This document shows positions 47,656 to 56,704 of a stretch of 64,000 nucleotides of DNA, piece by piece. Location of the stretch: positions 4,899,798-4,963,797 of the forward strand of contig NZ_CP036261.1 in NCBI RefSeq assembly GCF_007741475.1, in the 5' to 3' direction. Position numbers and translations under genes: made by a program. The notes below the pieces were generated by a model. The model did not search any database, was not told the origin of the DNA, and saw only the letters and a list, made by a program, of their open reading frames with translations. This DNA is from Rosistilla ulvae (GTDB lineage Bacteria > Planctomycetota > Planctomycetia > Pirellulales > Pirellulaceae). Position 1 is the stretch's first letter. The number at the start of each line of letters is the position of its first letter.

Positions 47656-47729
47656 TCACGAACCCCCGTGGCGCGAGCGAAGGTTTTTGCAAGCGTCGCG
47701 TGACTCCTTCGCGCGCCGCGGGTTCGTGA
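47656..47729. repeat. Imperfect palindromic repeat in convergent gap, family 4
   Basis: Arms 47656-47683 and 47706-47729 are inverted copies with a few extra bases; both carry TCACGAACCC and the GCGCG core followed by AAGG. Such palindromes fit a REP-like family. It lies between two converging genes and may also mark transcript ends. Confidence 0.7.
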
Positions 47730-47739
47730 ACGGTGTCGA

Positions 47740-47764
47740 TCGATCCGGCCGAAAGCCGGATCGA
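47740..47764. terminator. Hairpin between converging genes
   Basis: Arms TCGATCCGGC and GCCGGATCGA (47740-47749 and 47755-47764) pair perfectly around a five-base loop ending in GAAA. It lies close to the S41 protease stop; a clear T tract is missing on either side, so termination is inferred. Confidence 0.55.
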
Positions 47765-47778
47765 ATCACTGCCAAATC

Positions 47779-49437
47779 TTAGGGTTGAGGTCGCAGGCTG
47801 ACGCGGGCATTGCCGCGGACGAATTCGACAGCTTTGTCCAAGACCAAATCGGTCTTGGTCGCTTGTTGGGCGACACCCTGCTGATCGACAACCGGTCGCA
47901 TCGCGATCGTTTGCTCTTCGACAGGAATGTGAGGCGTTACGCCGCTGCCGCTGATCGGACGACCATTGGGCGAGAAGAACTTGGCGGTCGTCAAGCACAG
48001 CCCGGCGTGGGCACTCTTCATGCGGAAGATTCCCTGCACGGTCCCCTTACCATAGGTTCGGCTGCCGACGATCGTACCGCGACCGTGATCGTAGATCGCT
48101 GCCGCGAAAATCTCGCTGGCACTGGCACTGTCCTCGTCGACCAACACGACCAACGGAACACTCCAGGTACCCGATCGGTGTGCGACGTAGTCGAAGTTCT
48201 CGTTGCTGTTGCGACCGCGAGTTTGCACGATCCGCCCGTCGCTCAGGAAACGGTCGGCCAGATCGACTCCCGCCGTCAACAATCCGCCCGGATTTCCACG
48301 CAGATCCAAGATCAACGTCTGCATCCCCTCGCGGTGCAGTTGCCACAGGGCTTGGTCGATATCGCGAATCGTCGTCTTTTGAAAACTGGTCAACCGCAAG
48401 TATCCGATGCCGTCGGTCTTGTCTTGAATGTGGACGTTCTCGACGCTGGGCACTTCGACGCGGCGACGTTGAATTTGCAGCGTTCGTTGCGCCTGCCCGA
48501 TGCTCTCGACAACCACGCTGACATAACTCCCTTCGCTGCCACGCAGCAGATCGGCTGCGTAGTCGGGAGTCACTTTGTTGGTCCAGTTGTCTTCGACAGC
48601 TACGATCGCATCGCCCGCTTTCAGGCCGACCTGTTCGGCCGGTCCGCCAGCGATCACGCTGACGATCCGCAAGCGATCGCTCTCTGCCTTCAATTCGACC
48701 CCCAAGCCGACGAAGTTACCTTCGATGTTGGCAAAGGTTTCGTCGAGTTGATTGCCAGTCAGGAATCGCGAGTAGGGATCCAACGTTGCGACAGCACCAC
48801 AAACGTATTCCCAAACCGTGGCGACTGGCGACAATCCCAAGTGCTGCTTGGCAACGCCAGCGACAAACGAGGCGTTGGCTCGCAGATCGAATCGTGTTCC
48901 CTGCGGCCGATCTTGAACGTAGAATCGCACCGATTGGCGGAAGGCTTCGATCTTGTCAGCCGGTACGTTCGCCAGGTGCCGCTGGACAAACGAAGGTTCG
49001 ATCAAAGCGACTTCTAAGGATGCGGTTCCGTGACGCAAGACTTCGGTCCACGCAGGGGCATCGACATAGTTCCGCTCGAGATTCTTGAGAATCTCGTCGT
49101 ACATGTCCAACACCTGCGGCGAACTCATCGTGTCGACCGAACGCAGAAAACTGGTGTCTTGGTAACGCCGGCGCACATCGAAATGCATCCGGCTGATGGT
49201 CAATCGATCCTTGAACGCCTGTTGATCAGGATATAACCGAACGGCCGCTTCATAATGTCGGATCGCTTCGGGCCATTTGCCCACACGTTCCAAAGCGATG
49301 CCAGCATCATATTGAGCTGAGATCGGATCAACCGCAGTCCGGTTTGACGCAGACTGTGCAGAAGCGATCGATGGGCAAGCCAACAAGCAAGCCAGGATAG
49401 CGAGGGAGGGTCGCCAGCCCGTGTGTTCTCTTAACAT
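47779..49437 (-). CDS. S41-family C-terminal processing protease with PDZ domain
   Basis: From the ATG at 49437 the product is 552 residues with a signal peptide (RPSLAILACLLACPSIASAQ) and a short TPR-like pair (AQYDAGIALERVGKWPEAIRHYEAAVRLYP). A long helical region, a PDZ domain (VSVIAGGPAEQVGLKAGDAIVAV) and the CtpA-type protease domain follow, with the catalytic serine in DEDSASASEIFAAAI and the lysine in SRTYGKGTVQG. Members trim periplasmic or secreted proteins. A start at 49635 would add an extra 66 residues before the signal and is rejected. Confidence 0.9.
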   Translation of the reverse strand: MLREHTGWRPSLAILACLLACPSIASAQSASNRTAVDPISAQYDAGIALERVGKWPEAIRHYEAAVRLYPDQQAFKDRLTISRMHFDVRRRYQDTSFLRSVDTMSSPQVLDMYDEILKNLERNYVDAPAWTEVLRHGTASLEVALIEPSFVQRHLANVPADKIEAFRQSVRFYVQDRPQGTRFDLRANASFVAGVAKQHLGLSPVATVWEYVCGAVATLDPYSRFLTGNQLDETFANIEGNFVGLGVELKAESDRLRIVSVIAGGPAEQVGLKAGDAIVAVEDNWTNKVTPDYAADLLRGSEGSYVSVVVESIGQAQRTLQIQRRRVEVPSVENVHIQDKTDGIGYLRLTSFQKTTIRDIDQALWQLHREGMQTLILDLRGNPGGLLTAGVDLADRFLSDGRIVQTRGRNSNENFDYVAHRSGTWSVPLVVLVDEDSASASEIFAAAIYDHGRGTIVGSRTYGKGTVQGIFRMKSAHAGLCLTTAKFFSPNGRPISGSGVTPHIPVEEQTIAMRPVVDQQGVAQQATKTDLVLDKAVEFVRGNARVSLRPQP

Positions 49438-50152
49438 GTAGATTCCATCGGAGCGCGGGAGGCAGCGGTGGGGAAGGTCACCACTGGTGGCCGCTGGAAC
49501 TGGCATGCAGCTAGCAACCACGAGAATATAGGTCACGCATAGTGCCCGGTCAAAAAAAGTGGAGCAGTTTTGGGAAGAATTAACCGTTGCAAGTGGCATC
49601 AGCTGAATTTGATGATCCGAATGCAACAGTCGCACGGCTCAGGCGACTCTCGCCCGCAGGCGTTTAAGGAGTCGAATGGAGCCAAACTGTTCCGCTTCTT
49701 TCACACGCATCCCGCGAGAAAGAAGGTCGCTCGTTCCAGAGGAGCGAGCAACCGTTGGGCGTCGATCTATTTTTAGGAATCCGTCCCCTTGGGGTCAAGA
49801 AACTTGCTTCGCTATCGCTCCACCGAAGCTGAATATCTTTAGCCATTCCGATCAAAATCGCTATATCCGTCAAACCTTCTCTCCCGGCAGCCCTTTGCCC
49901 GCGGAATTTCCCACACGCGCCGACGCGACACGTCGCTGCAGTTGCACCCTTTCCCCCCGAACTACAGCGAATCTGTCCAAACATGACGGATTGGGTGTTT
50001 GATAGCATCCGATTTTGAGGGGGATAAACGGCAACTTGAGCTTTGAATCGTTCATCGGCACCATGCGTGAACGCCGATATCGCCTACTGGAGTTCTGCGC
50101 GTCGATCGCTGCCCGAGCTGCATTGACCTGTCAAATCCAGGAGGGATCCCCT
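49438..50152. other. Intergenic divergent region
   Basis: About 715 bases separate the S41 protease start from the WD40 gene start. A weak hairpin is visible around 49725-49753 (GCTCG...CGAGC). No recognisable gene or repeat family was seen. The WD40 gene frame is open back to 50015 but the part before 50153 is probably not translated. Confidence 0.45.
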
Positions 50153-51205
50153 GTGCTACATCGCTTTGCTTTAGTTCTATTGTCGCTAGCAATCGCTTGC
50201 TCGGAACTGCCGTATTGCCATGCCATCGAAACGATTCCCAATAATCTTTCGATTCGCTTGCAACCTGTCGCGGGGCGCGATTATCCCCCCGTCATCACAG
50301 CGCTTGCGATCAGCCCCGGTGGCGAATTGCTGGCCGCAGCCGGCGACGATCACGCGATCCGGCTGTTGTCTGGCAACGATTTTTCCGAACAACGGATCAT
50401 CGGTCAGCACAGCGATTGGGTCCGCTCACTCGATTTCTCCCCCGACGGATCGACGTTGCTTTCGGCTGGCAACGACGGCCGAATCCAAGTCTGGCAACGC
50501 GAAAACCACTGGGAAAACCCTCGCGATATCGGCGGTGGACCGGCATTAGCCTGCGTTCGCTTCAACGACACCGGAAAACGGATCGCTGCGGTCGGCTTCG
50601 ACCCACAAATTTTCCTGATGCAAGCCAAGTCGATCCCCGCTGCAAACTTGACCTGCAAGTGCCGCGATCTGCGGACTGCCCTGTTCACCGAGGTCGACGA
50701 CATCCTGGCCGTCGGCGGTCGATCGGGCGAGATGCATTTCATCGACCCCGATACCGGCGCCACACTGGCAGAGATTTCTTTGCACGTCGGACGTTTGCGA
50801 GACAGCACGCTGGTTCGCGGAGCCAACATGATCGTGTCGGTCGGCGAAGACGGCCGCTGTGCGATCGTCGATACCGTGCAAATGAAGATGCTTCGCGAGG
50901 TCACGATCCCAGGTTGCAAGTTGTTGTCGGTCGCTGCGATCGATTCGCAACATGTCGCCGTCGGCGGTTCGGACAACTTGATTCGTGTTCTGAACGTCAA
51001 CAGCGGTGAAGTCACAAAGAAGCTGACCGGTCATCAAGGGACCGTCGCGGTGCTCAAAGCAAACGTCGAGCACTTGATCTCGGGCAGCTACGACACCTCG
51101 ATCCGGTTCTGGCGACTGTCGCAGATCCAACAACACGAGACGGTCGCTGGGATCCCTGGCATGGAATCGACAGACACAACTTCGACATTGGCAACGGAGC
51201 GATAA
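50153..51205 (+). CDS. Secreted WD40-repeat protein
   Basis: A GGAGGG at 50140-50145 lies seven bases before a GTG at 50153, which begins a clear signal peptide (HRFALVLLSLAIACSELPYCHA); this decides the start. The 350-residue product then has about six WD40-like units (VITALAISPGGELLAAAGDDHAIRLL; WVRSLDFSPDGSTLLSAGNDGRIQVW; GTVAVLKANVEHLISGSYDTSIRFW), enough for one propeller. It is probably a periplasmic interaction platform. Its stop is two bases before the GTG of the giant SdrD-B gene, so the two are translationally coupled and may act together. Confidence 0.85.
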   Translation: MLHRFALVLLSLAIACSELPYCHAIETIPNNLSIRLQPVAGRDYPPVITALAISPGGELLAAAGDDHAIRLLSGNDFSEQRIIGQHSDWVRSLDFSPDGSTLLSAGNDGRIQVWQRENHWENPRDIGGGPALACVRFNDTGKRIAAVGFDPQIFLMQAKSIPAANLTCKCRDLRTALFTEVDDILAVGGRSGEMHFIDPDTGATLAEISLHVGRLRDSTLVRGANMIVSVGEDGRCAIVDTVQMKMLREVTIPGCKLLSVAAIDSQHVAVGGSDNLIRVLNVNSGEVTKKLTGHQGTVAVLKANVEHLISGSYDTSIRFWRLSQIQQHETVAGIPGMESTDTTSTLATER

Positions 51206-51207
51206 CG

Positions 51208-54200
51208 GTGTTTCAACGAGCATTTAACATATTCAAGCGACCGAAAACTCAAGCCGTTGACGCCGTCCGACGAATTCGTTCGGTCGAGCGACTCGAAGCG
51301 CGATGCGTGATGGACGCCGCGGCGCTGCCAATCCATGTCGGTCTGGTCTATATCGAAACCGATTACCTGGAAACCAGTTTCGGCGACAATCAGGTCGACG
51401 AGGGGGATGACTCGCATCCCGATCAGTTCCAACTGTCGTTTGTGGGCGGTGCCGATGGGACGTCGTTGACCAAGCTGTCGATCGATCTGGATAAAGATGG
51501 CGATGGCTTGAGCGTTGGCGACGCGATCTTCGACACCAAAGCTGGCGGCCTCGGCAAAGCCGGCTACCACGACTTCAAAGTCGTCAGCCTGTTGTCGGCC
51601 AATCCCGCCGCATCGGTGTCGGCAACCGTTTCCGATGGCGGCATGCTGTTGGAGCTGGAGTTCAACAACTTCCAAGCGGGCGACAAGCTGATCTTCAGCC
51701 TCGATGTCGATGAAATCTTGAAGGTCAGCGATGATGTCGCCATCTTCAACAGTCGCTTGGACGTGATCAAATCGGGGCAGGAGTTCCACGATACGATCCT
51801 CACCGCAAGCTTCGAAGCGCCACACTATTTCGATGTCACCACGTCGGATATCTTCGTAAACGATTACGGTGATCCTCAAGCGATTTACGGTATCGATCTG
51901 CCGCCCGATGCGGGCAACGATGTCCGCAGCCACGCCGACCGGACCGCTGCCGCTTTGGTGACGCTGCAACAAGCGCCCAAACCGATCTCGATCGGCGGTA
52001 CCGTCTATCTGGACAACGATCTGAACCTCGTTCAAAGCGCGTCGGAAAAGGGGATTCCCGGCGTCGAACTGCGGCTGTACATGCTGGATGAAACGAGCGG
52101 TCAGTTCCAGTACACCGGGCATTCGACGCAGACCGATGCCAACGGCGACTACCACTTCGGCACCGATCTCGATCTGATGCCGGGTACCTACCACATCGAA
52201 GAGACGCAGCCGACGGGATTGTTCAGCGTCGGCGCGGTTCCCGGTACCGTCGACAACAGCATTAGCGGAACCGTGCTCAATGCGGATGTCTTGACCGGCA
52301 TCGAGATTCCATTGGGCGATCTGCACGCGGTCGACTACGATTTCGCCGAAGCCGATCCGGCGAAGATCAGCGGTTATGTCTACCGCGACGATAGCGACGA
52401 CGGCATCAAAGATCCGGGCGAAATCGGTCTGGGCGGTGTCACCGTTCGGCTGATCCCCGTCGACACGATCGCTCCCGAAGAGATCGTCGAGACGACCACC
52501 GCCGCCGACGGTTCGTACAGCTTTACCGACCTGGCCCCAGGTCGCTACCGAGTCGTCGAAACCGTGATGCCTCACGATCTGTCCGACGGTTTGGATACCG
52601 CCGGTACCGTCGACGGGATCTTGGTCGGTATCGCGGTCAATCCCGGCGATGAGATCAACGCGATCGATCTACAAGGCGGTTCGGTCGGTATCGATTACAA
52701 CTTCGGCGAACTGCCGCTTGGTTCATTGGCTGGAGCCGTCTACCTGGTCGCTCCCGGCGAAGATTGCTTTGGCCCGCACGACGAAAGCGGCGACATTCCA
52801 CTTGAAGATGTTCGGATCGTCTTAGAGGATTCCGCGGGCAACTTTATCGCCGAGACGCGGACCAATTCACTGGGCGAATATGAATTCGATCGCCTGGTCA
52901 AAGGCAACTACCGAATCATCGAATACACGCCCGTGGGACTGCTCGAAGGCGCCGCACATGTGGGCATGATCGGTGGTCAGATGGTCGGCAGCATCGACGG
53001 CGGCAGCCGGATCACGACGATCACCCTCAGCGCTGGCGGTGAGGGAACGCATTACGATTTCTGCGAAGCCGCCCCCGCCAAAATTTCGGGCTACGTCTAT
53101 CACGATCAATCGAACGACGGAATCCGCGATTCGGGAGAAGAGGCGATCCCTGGAGCTCTTGTCGAACTGATCGATTCGACCGGCGCTGTCGTCGCCTCGC
53201 GGCAGACCGACGCCAACGGATTCTACCAATTCGATAACCTTCTGCCGGGCGAATACACCCTGCGCGAAACGACTCCCGCCGGCTACCTCGACGGTCTCGA
53301 CACAGCCGGAACCGTCGCGGGGTCAACCGTCGGCCGCGCCGACAATCCTGGCGACCGGATCCTCGCAATCAACCTGCGGCAGGGACAGGTCGGTGTCGAA
53401 TACAACTTCGGCGAACTGAAGCCGGGGACGATCTCGGGGCGGATCCATGTCGACACCGATGGCGACTGCGAGATCGATCCCGACGAACTGCGTCTGGAAG
53501 GCGTTGTTGTCGAACTGTACGACGATGCCGGGAATTTCCTGACGCAGACGACGACGAACAGCCAAGGCGAATACGAGTTCATCAACCTCGCGCCGGGCAA
53601 TTACACCGTCGTCGAAATCCAACCCGTCGGATATTACAACGGCGACCAACACGCGGGCACCACCGGCGGCGACGATTCGGTGACCGACCGAATCTCGCAG
53701 ATCCCACTCAGCTCGGGGCAGGACTCGCAGTTCAACGACTTCTGCGAACTGCCACCAGGCACGATCTCCGGTTACGTTCACGTCGATACCGACGGCGATT
53801 GCATCCGCGATCCCGACGAACTGCGTCTGTCGGGCGTCACGATCGAACTGTACGACGAATCCGGTACGCTGATCGCAACGACAACCACCGACACGTTGGG
53901 GCGTTACGAATTCATCGATCTGGCCCCCGGTGAATACACCGTCGTCGAACTGCAACCGGCGGGATATTTTGACGGCGACCAACACGCCGGTACGACTGGC
54001 GGCGACGATTCGGTAGTCAATCGAATTTCGCGGATCCCATTGGCTGCGGGACAGGACAGCGAAGCAAACGACTTCTGCGAACTGCCACCTGGATCGATCT
54101 CCGGATACGTTCACGTCGACACCGATGGCGACTGCGTCCGCGATCCCGACGAACTGCGTCTGTCGGGCGTCACGATCGAACTGTACGACAACAACGGCAC

Positions 54201-56412
54201 GCTGATCACGACGACGACCACCGATGTCAACGGTCGCTACGAATTCACCGACTTGGCTCCCGGCGACTACACCGTCGTCGAACTGCAACCGACCGGGTAT
54301 TACGACGGCGACCAACACGCGGGCACGACTGGCGGCGACGATTCGGTGATCAATCGAATCTCGCAGATTCCGTTGGCAGCTGGACAGGACAGCGAATCGA
54401 ACGACTTCTGCGAACTGCCCCCCGGTACGATCTCTGGCCGCGTGCATGTCGACAGCGACGGCGATTGCGTCCTCGATCCCGAGGAAGAACTGCTTGCGAA
54501 CGTCGAGATGCAGTTGTACGACGCCAATGGCACGTTGATCGCAACCACGCTGACCAACACCAACGGCTTCTACGAATTCACCGACCTCGCGCCGGGCTCC
54601 TACTCGGTGATCCAGGTTCAACCGAACGGTTACTTTGACGGCGATCAGCACGCTGGTACAACCGGCGGCGATGACTCGGGGCTGAACAGCATTGTTTCGA
54701 TCGGTCTGCTGGCCAACCAAAACTCGCTGAACAACGATTTCTGCGAACTGCCACCGGCGGTGATCAGCGGTTATGTCTTCCAGGACGGCGACGTGCGATT
54801 GCTTTCGCAAGTTCCGGAACCGGAGGATTTGCGAGGGATCTCCGACGGTCTTCGGACTGGCGACGATACGCCTTTGGCCGGCGTGACGCTGGAACTTCGC
54901 AACGTCTTGGGGCAAGCGTTCCTCGGCGAGAATGCACTGCCAGGGACCTACGCCGATGGGCCGATTCGCGTCGTTACCGATGCCAACGGCTTCTACGAAT
55001 TCACCGGTCTACGAGCTGGTACGTACCACATCTACCAGATTCAACCCGATGGCTACATCGACGGCTTGGACACCGCGGGCAGCTTGGGCGGTTTCGCCGT
55101 CAACGCCGCCGACGTCCCCGAGGACTCGACAACGACGTTCCAGTTGCAGACGCTGGCGTTGGACAGTGCGACGAATCCGAACAACGATGGAATCATTTTG
55201 ATCGACCTGCCCGTTGGTGGAGCGTCGGTCGAGAACAACTTCAGCGAAGTCTTGATCCGCGAGCAGCCTCCGGTTCCGCCGATCGAATGGGATCCGCCAC
55301 CCGTTGAATTCACTCCGCCGCCGATTGAAACGTTCGCCAACGCCCCGCTGTTGATCAATTTTGCCGACGCGGTGGAGATCAATAATCCGATCTGGGCCAA
55401 CGACGATCCCGGCGTGACGTGGCACTTGAGTGTCATCGATGGTGGCTTCCCACGCGGCGAAACTGCGTTCGAAAGCTCCGGTGGCAAGGTGATCCAAAAC
55501 GCGGGCATCGTGTTGGACACCGCTGCTTGGAGTACCAATCTTCGCGACAAAGGCAACTGGTTGCTGATGGACCGCGATGGGAATGTGTTGTCCGAATCGT
55601 CGGCGATCACGCTCGGCGATGCCGATGCCATCCCGTTGGCTGGTGACTTCAACGGCGACGGCCGCGACGAACTGGCTCTCTTCATCGAGGGGAATTGGTT
55701 CATCGATGTCAACGGAAACGGCAAGTGGGACGGTAACGACCTGTGGGTCAAACTGGGAACCGAGATGGATCGTCCGGTCGTCGGCGACTGGGACGGTGAC
55801 GGCAAAGACGATATCGGAATCTTCGGCCCCGAATGGGATCGCGATCCCGAAGCGATCGTCCGCGATCCCGGTTTGCCCGATCCCGACAACATTCGCCGCC
55901 TGCGCCCCAAGAACCAACCGCCGATGCAGCCCGAAGCGACCGACGGTATCCGCGTCTTGCAGCTTCGCGAACGGGGCCAACTGCGCAGCGACCTGATCGA
56001 TCACGTCTTCCGATATGGCCACAACGCCGATACGCCACTGGTGGGCGATTGGAATGGCGATGGCATCGATACGATCGCTGTGTTCCGCGCCGGGCGTTGG
56101 ATGTTGGACAGCGATGGCGACGGCCGTTGGACCACGCGGGACGAAACCGTTCAGTTTGGTGAACCTGGCGATCTCCCTGTTGTTGGCGATTGGAACGGCG
56201 ACGGAATCGATCAGATCGGCGTTGTCCGTGGCGACACCTGGATCATCGACAGCAATTCCGATCGGCAGATGACCGCCGAAGATCAGCGTTTCGATCAGCC
56301 GCATTCGCCCAACGGCCAGCCCGTGGCAGGCGACTGGGACGGCGATGGCACCAGCGAAGCCGGCACCTACGAAACGCAGACCGATCCGATCGCTGAAGAC
56401 AAAGCGGCGTAA
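51208..56412 (+). CDS. Giant surface protein with nine SdrD-B-like domains and FG-GAP-like C-terminus
   Basis: This 1734-residue protein begins at a GTG with GGAGCG six bases upstream. It has a planctomycete-type start (RSVERLEARCVMDA) without a classical hydrophobic signal, then an N-terminal domain. Nine SdrD-B/Cna-B-like repeats follow, with openings such as SGYVYRDDSDDGIKDPGE and SGYVHVDTDGDCIRDPDE. Three later units start about 333 bp apart and are nearly identical. The C-terminus has FG-GAP/VCBS-like blocks (GDFNGDGRDELALF, GDWDGDGKDDIGIF). Asp-rich loops suggest calcium binding. It is likely an adhesin or surface-structure protein, coupled to the WD40 gene. Confidence 0.88.
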   Translation: MFQRAFNIFKRPKTQAVDAVRRIRSVERLEARCVMDAAALPIHVGLVYIETDYLETSFGDNQVDEGDDSHPDQFQLSFVGGADGTSLTKLSIDLDKDGDGLSVGDAIFDTKAGGLGKAGYHDFKVVSLLSANPAASVSATVSDGGMLLELEFNNFQAGDKLIFSLDVDEILKVSDDVAIFNSRLDVIKSGQEFHDTILTASFEAPHYFDVTTSDIFVNDYGDPQAIYGIDLPPDAGNDVRSHADRTAAALVTLQQAPKPISIGGTVYLDNDLNLVQSASEKGIPGVELRLYMLDETSGQFQYTGHSTQTDANGDYHFGTDLDLMPGTYHIEETQPTGLFSVGAVPGTVDNSISGTVLNADVLTGIEIPLGDLHAVDYDFAEADPAKISGYVYRDDSDDGIKDPGEIGLGGVTVRLIPVDTIAPEEIVETTTAADGSYSFTDLAPGRYRVVETVMPHDLSDGLDTAGTVDGILVGIAVNPGDEINAIDLQGGSVGIDYNFGELPLGSLAGAVYLVAPGEDCFGPHDESGDIPLEDVRIVLEDSAGNFIAETRTNSLGEYEFDRLVKGNYRIIEYTPVGLLEGAAHVGMIGGQMVGSIDGGSRITTITLSAGGEGTHYDFCEAAPAKISGYVYHDQSNDGIRDSGEEAIPGALVELIDSTGAVVASRQTDANGFYQFDNLLPGEYTLRETTPAGYLDGLDTAGTVAGSTVGRADNPGDRILAINLRQGQVGVEYNFGELKPGTISGRIHVDTDGDCEIDPDELRLEGVVVELYDDAGNFLTQTTTNSQGEYEFINLAPGNYTVVEIQPVGYYNGDQHAGTTGGDDSVTDRISQIPLSSGQDSQFNDFCELPPGTISGYVHVDTDGDCIRDPDELRLSGVTIELYDESGTLIATTTTDTLGRYEFIDLAPGEYTVVELQPAGYFDGDQHAGTTGGDDSVVNRISRIPLAAGQDSEANDFCELPPGSISGYVHVDTDGDCVRDPDELRLSGVTIELYDNNGTLITTTTTDVNGRYEFTDLAPGDYTVVELQPTGYYDGDQHAGTTGGDDSVINRISQIPLAAGQDSESNDFCELPPGTISGRVHVDSDGDCVLDPEEELLANVEMQLYDANGTLIATTLTNTNGFYEFTDLAPGSYSVIQVQPNGYFDGDQHAGTTGGDDSGLNSIVSIGLLANQNSLNNDFCELPPAVISGYVFQDGDVRLLSQVPEPEDLRGISDGLRTGDDTPLAGVTLELRNVLGQAFLGENALPGTYADGPIRVVTDANGFYEFTGLRAGTYHIYQIQPDGYIDGLDTAGSLGGFAVNAADVPEDSTTTFQLQTLALDSATNPNNDGIILIDLPVGGASVENNFSEVLIREQPPVPPIEWDPPPVEFTPPPIETFANAPLLINFADAVEINNPIWANDDPGVTWHLSVIDGGFPRGETAFESSGGKVIQNAGIVLDTAAWSTNLRDKGNWLLMDRDGNVLSESSAITLGDADAIPLAGDFNGDGRDELALFIEGNWFIDVNGNGKWDGNDLWVKLGTEMDRPVVGDWDGDGKDDIGIFGPEWDRDPEAIVRDPGLPDPDNIRRLRPKNQPPMQPEATDGIRVLQLRERGQLRSDLIDHVFRYGHNADTPLVGDWNGDGIDTIAVFRAGRWMLDSDGDGRWTTRDETVQFGEPGDLPVVGDWNGDGIDQIGVVRGDTWIIDSNSDRQMTAEDQRFDQPHSPNGQPVAGDWDGDGTSEAGTYETQTDPIAEDKAA

Positions 56413-56438
56413 ACCACGGGACGAAATTGACTGGAGAA

Positions 56439-56462
56439 AGTGTCCGGCGAAAGCCTGACACT
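56439..56462 (+). terminator. Hairpin downstream of the giant surface-protein gene
   Basis: Ten-base arms AGTGTCCGGC and GCCTGACACT (one mismatch) pair around a GAAA tetraloop, 26 bases after the stop. A T-rich end is weak. Confidence 0.55.
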
Positions 56463-56704
56463 TCAACGCCTGGGAGACTGGGCCGCAATCGACGCCATGC
56501 CAAGCGACTCGTTGGAAACCACTGCAAAGTTCACCGAGCGCTAATTGCTTGCCACCGGACACGATGATGTCGGTGGAACGATGGTAAACGCAGATCCCGA
56601 TATCCAAAGCGATCCAGCTGACGAAGCTGCCACCACCGGTTCGCTTCGTCAGCAGCACAGTAGAATCGGAAGCTAGCGTTCTCGACGCCTTGGCGAGCAG
56701 TCGA

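Noticed and set aside
49438-49635. Extended N-terminus for the S41 protease
   Set aside because: The ATG at 49437 begins directly before a standard signal peptide; the extra 66 residues would bury it.
53323-54915. Long minus-strand ORF of 530 codons (also 51088-52575 and 55009-56817 on the minus strand)
   Set aside because: These mirror the codon bias of the giant plus-strand repeat gene; no domain, no start signals, and the plus-strand frame is clearly coding.
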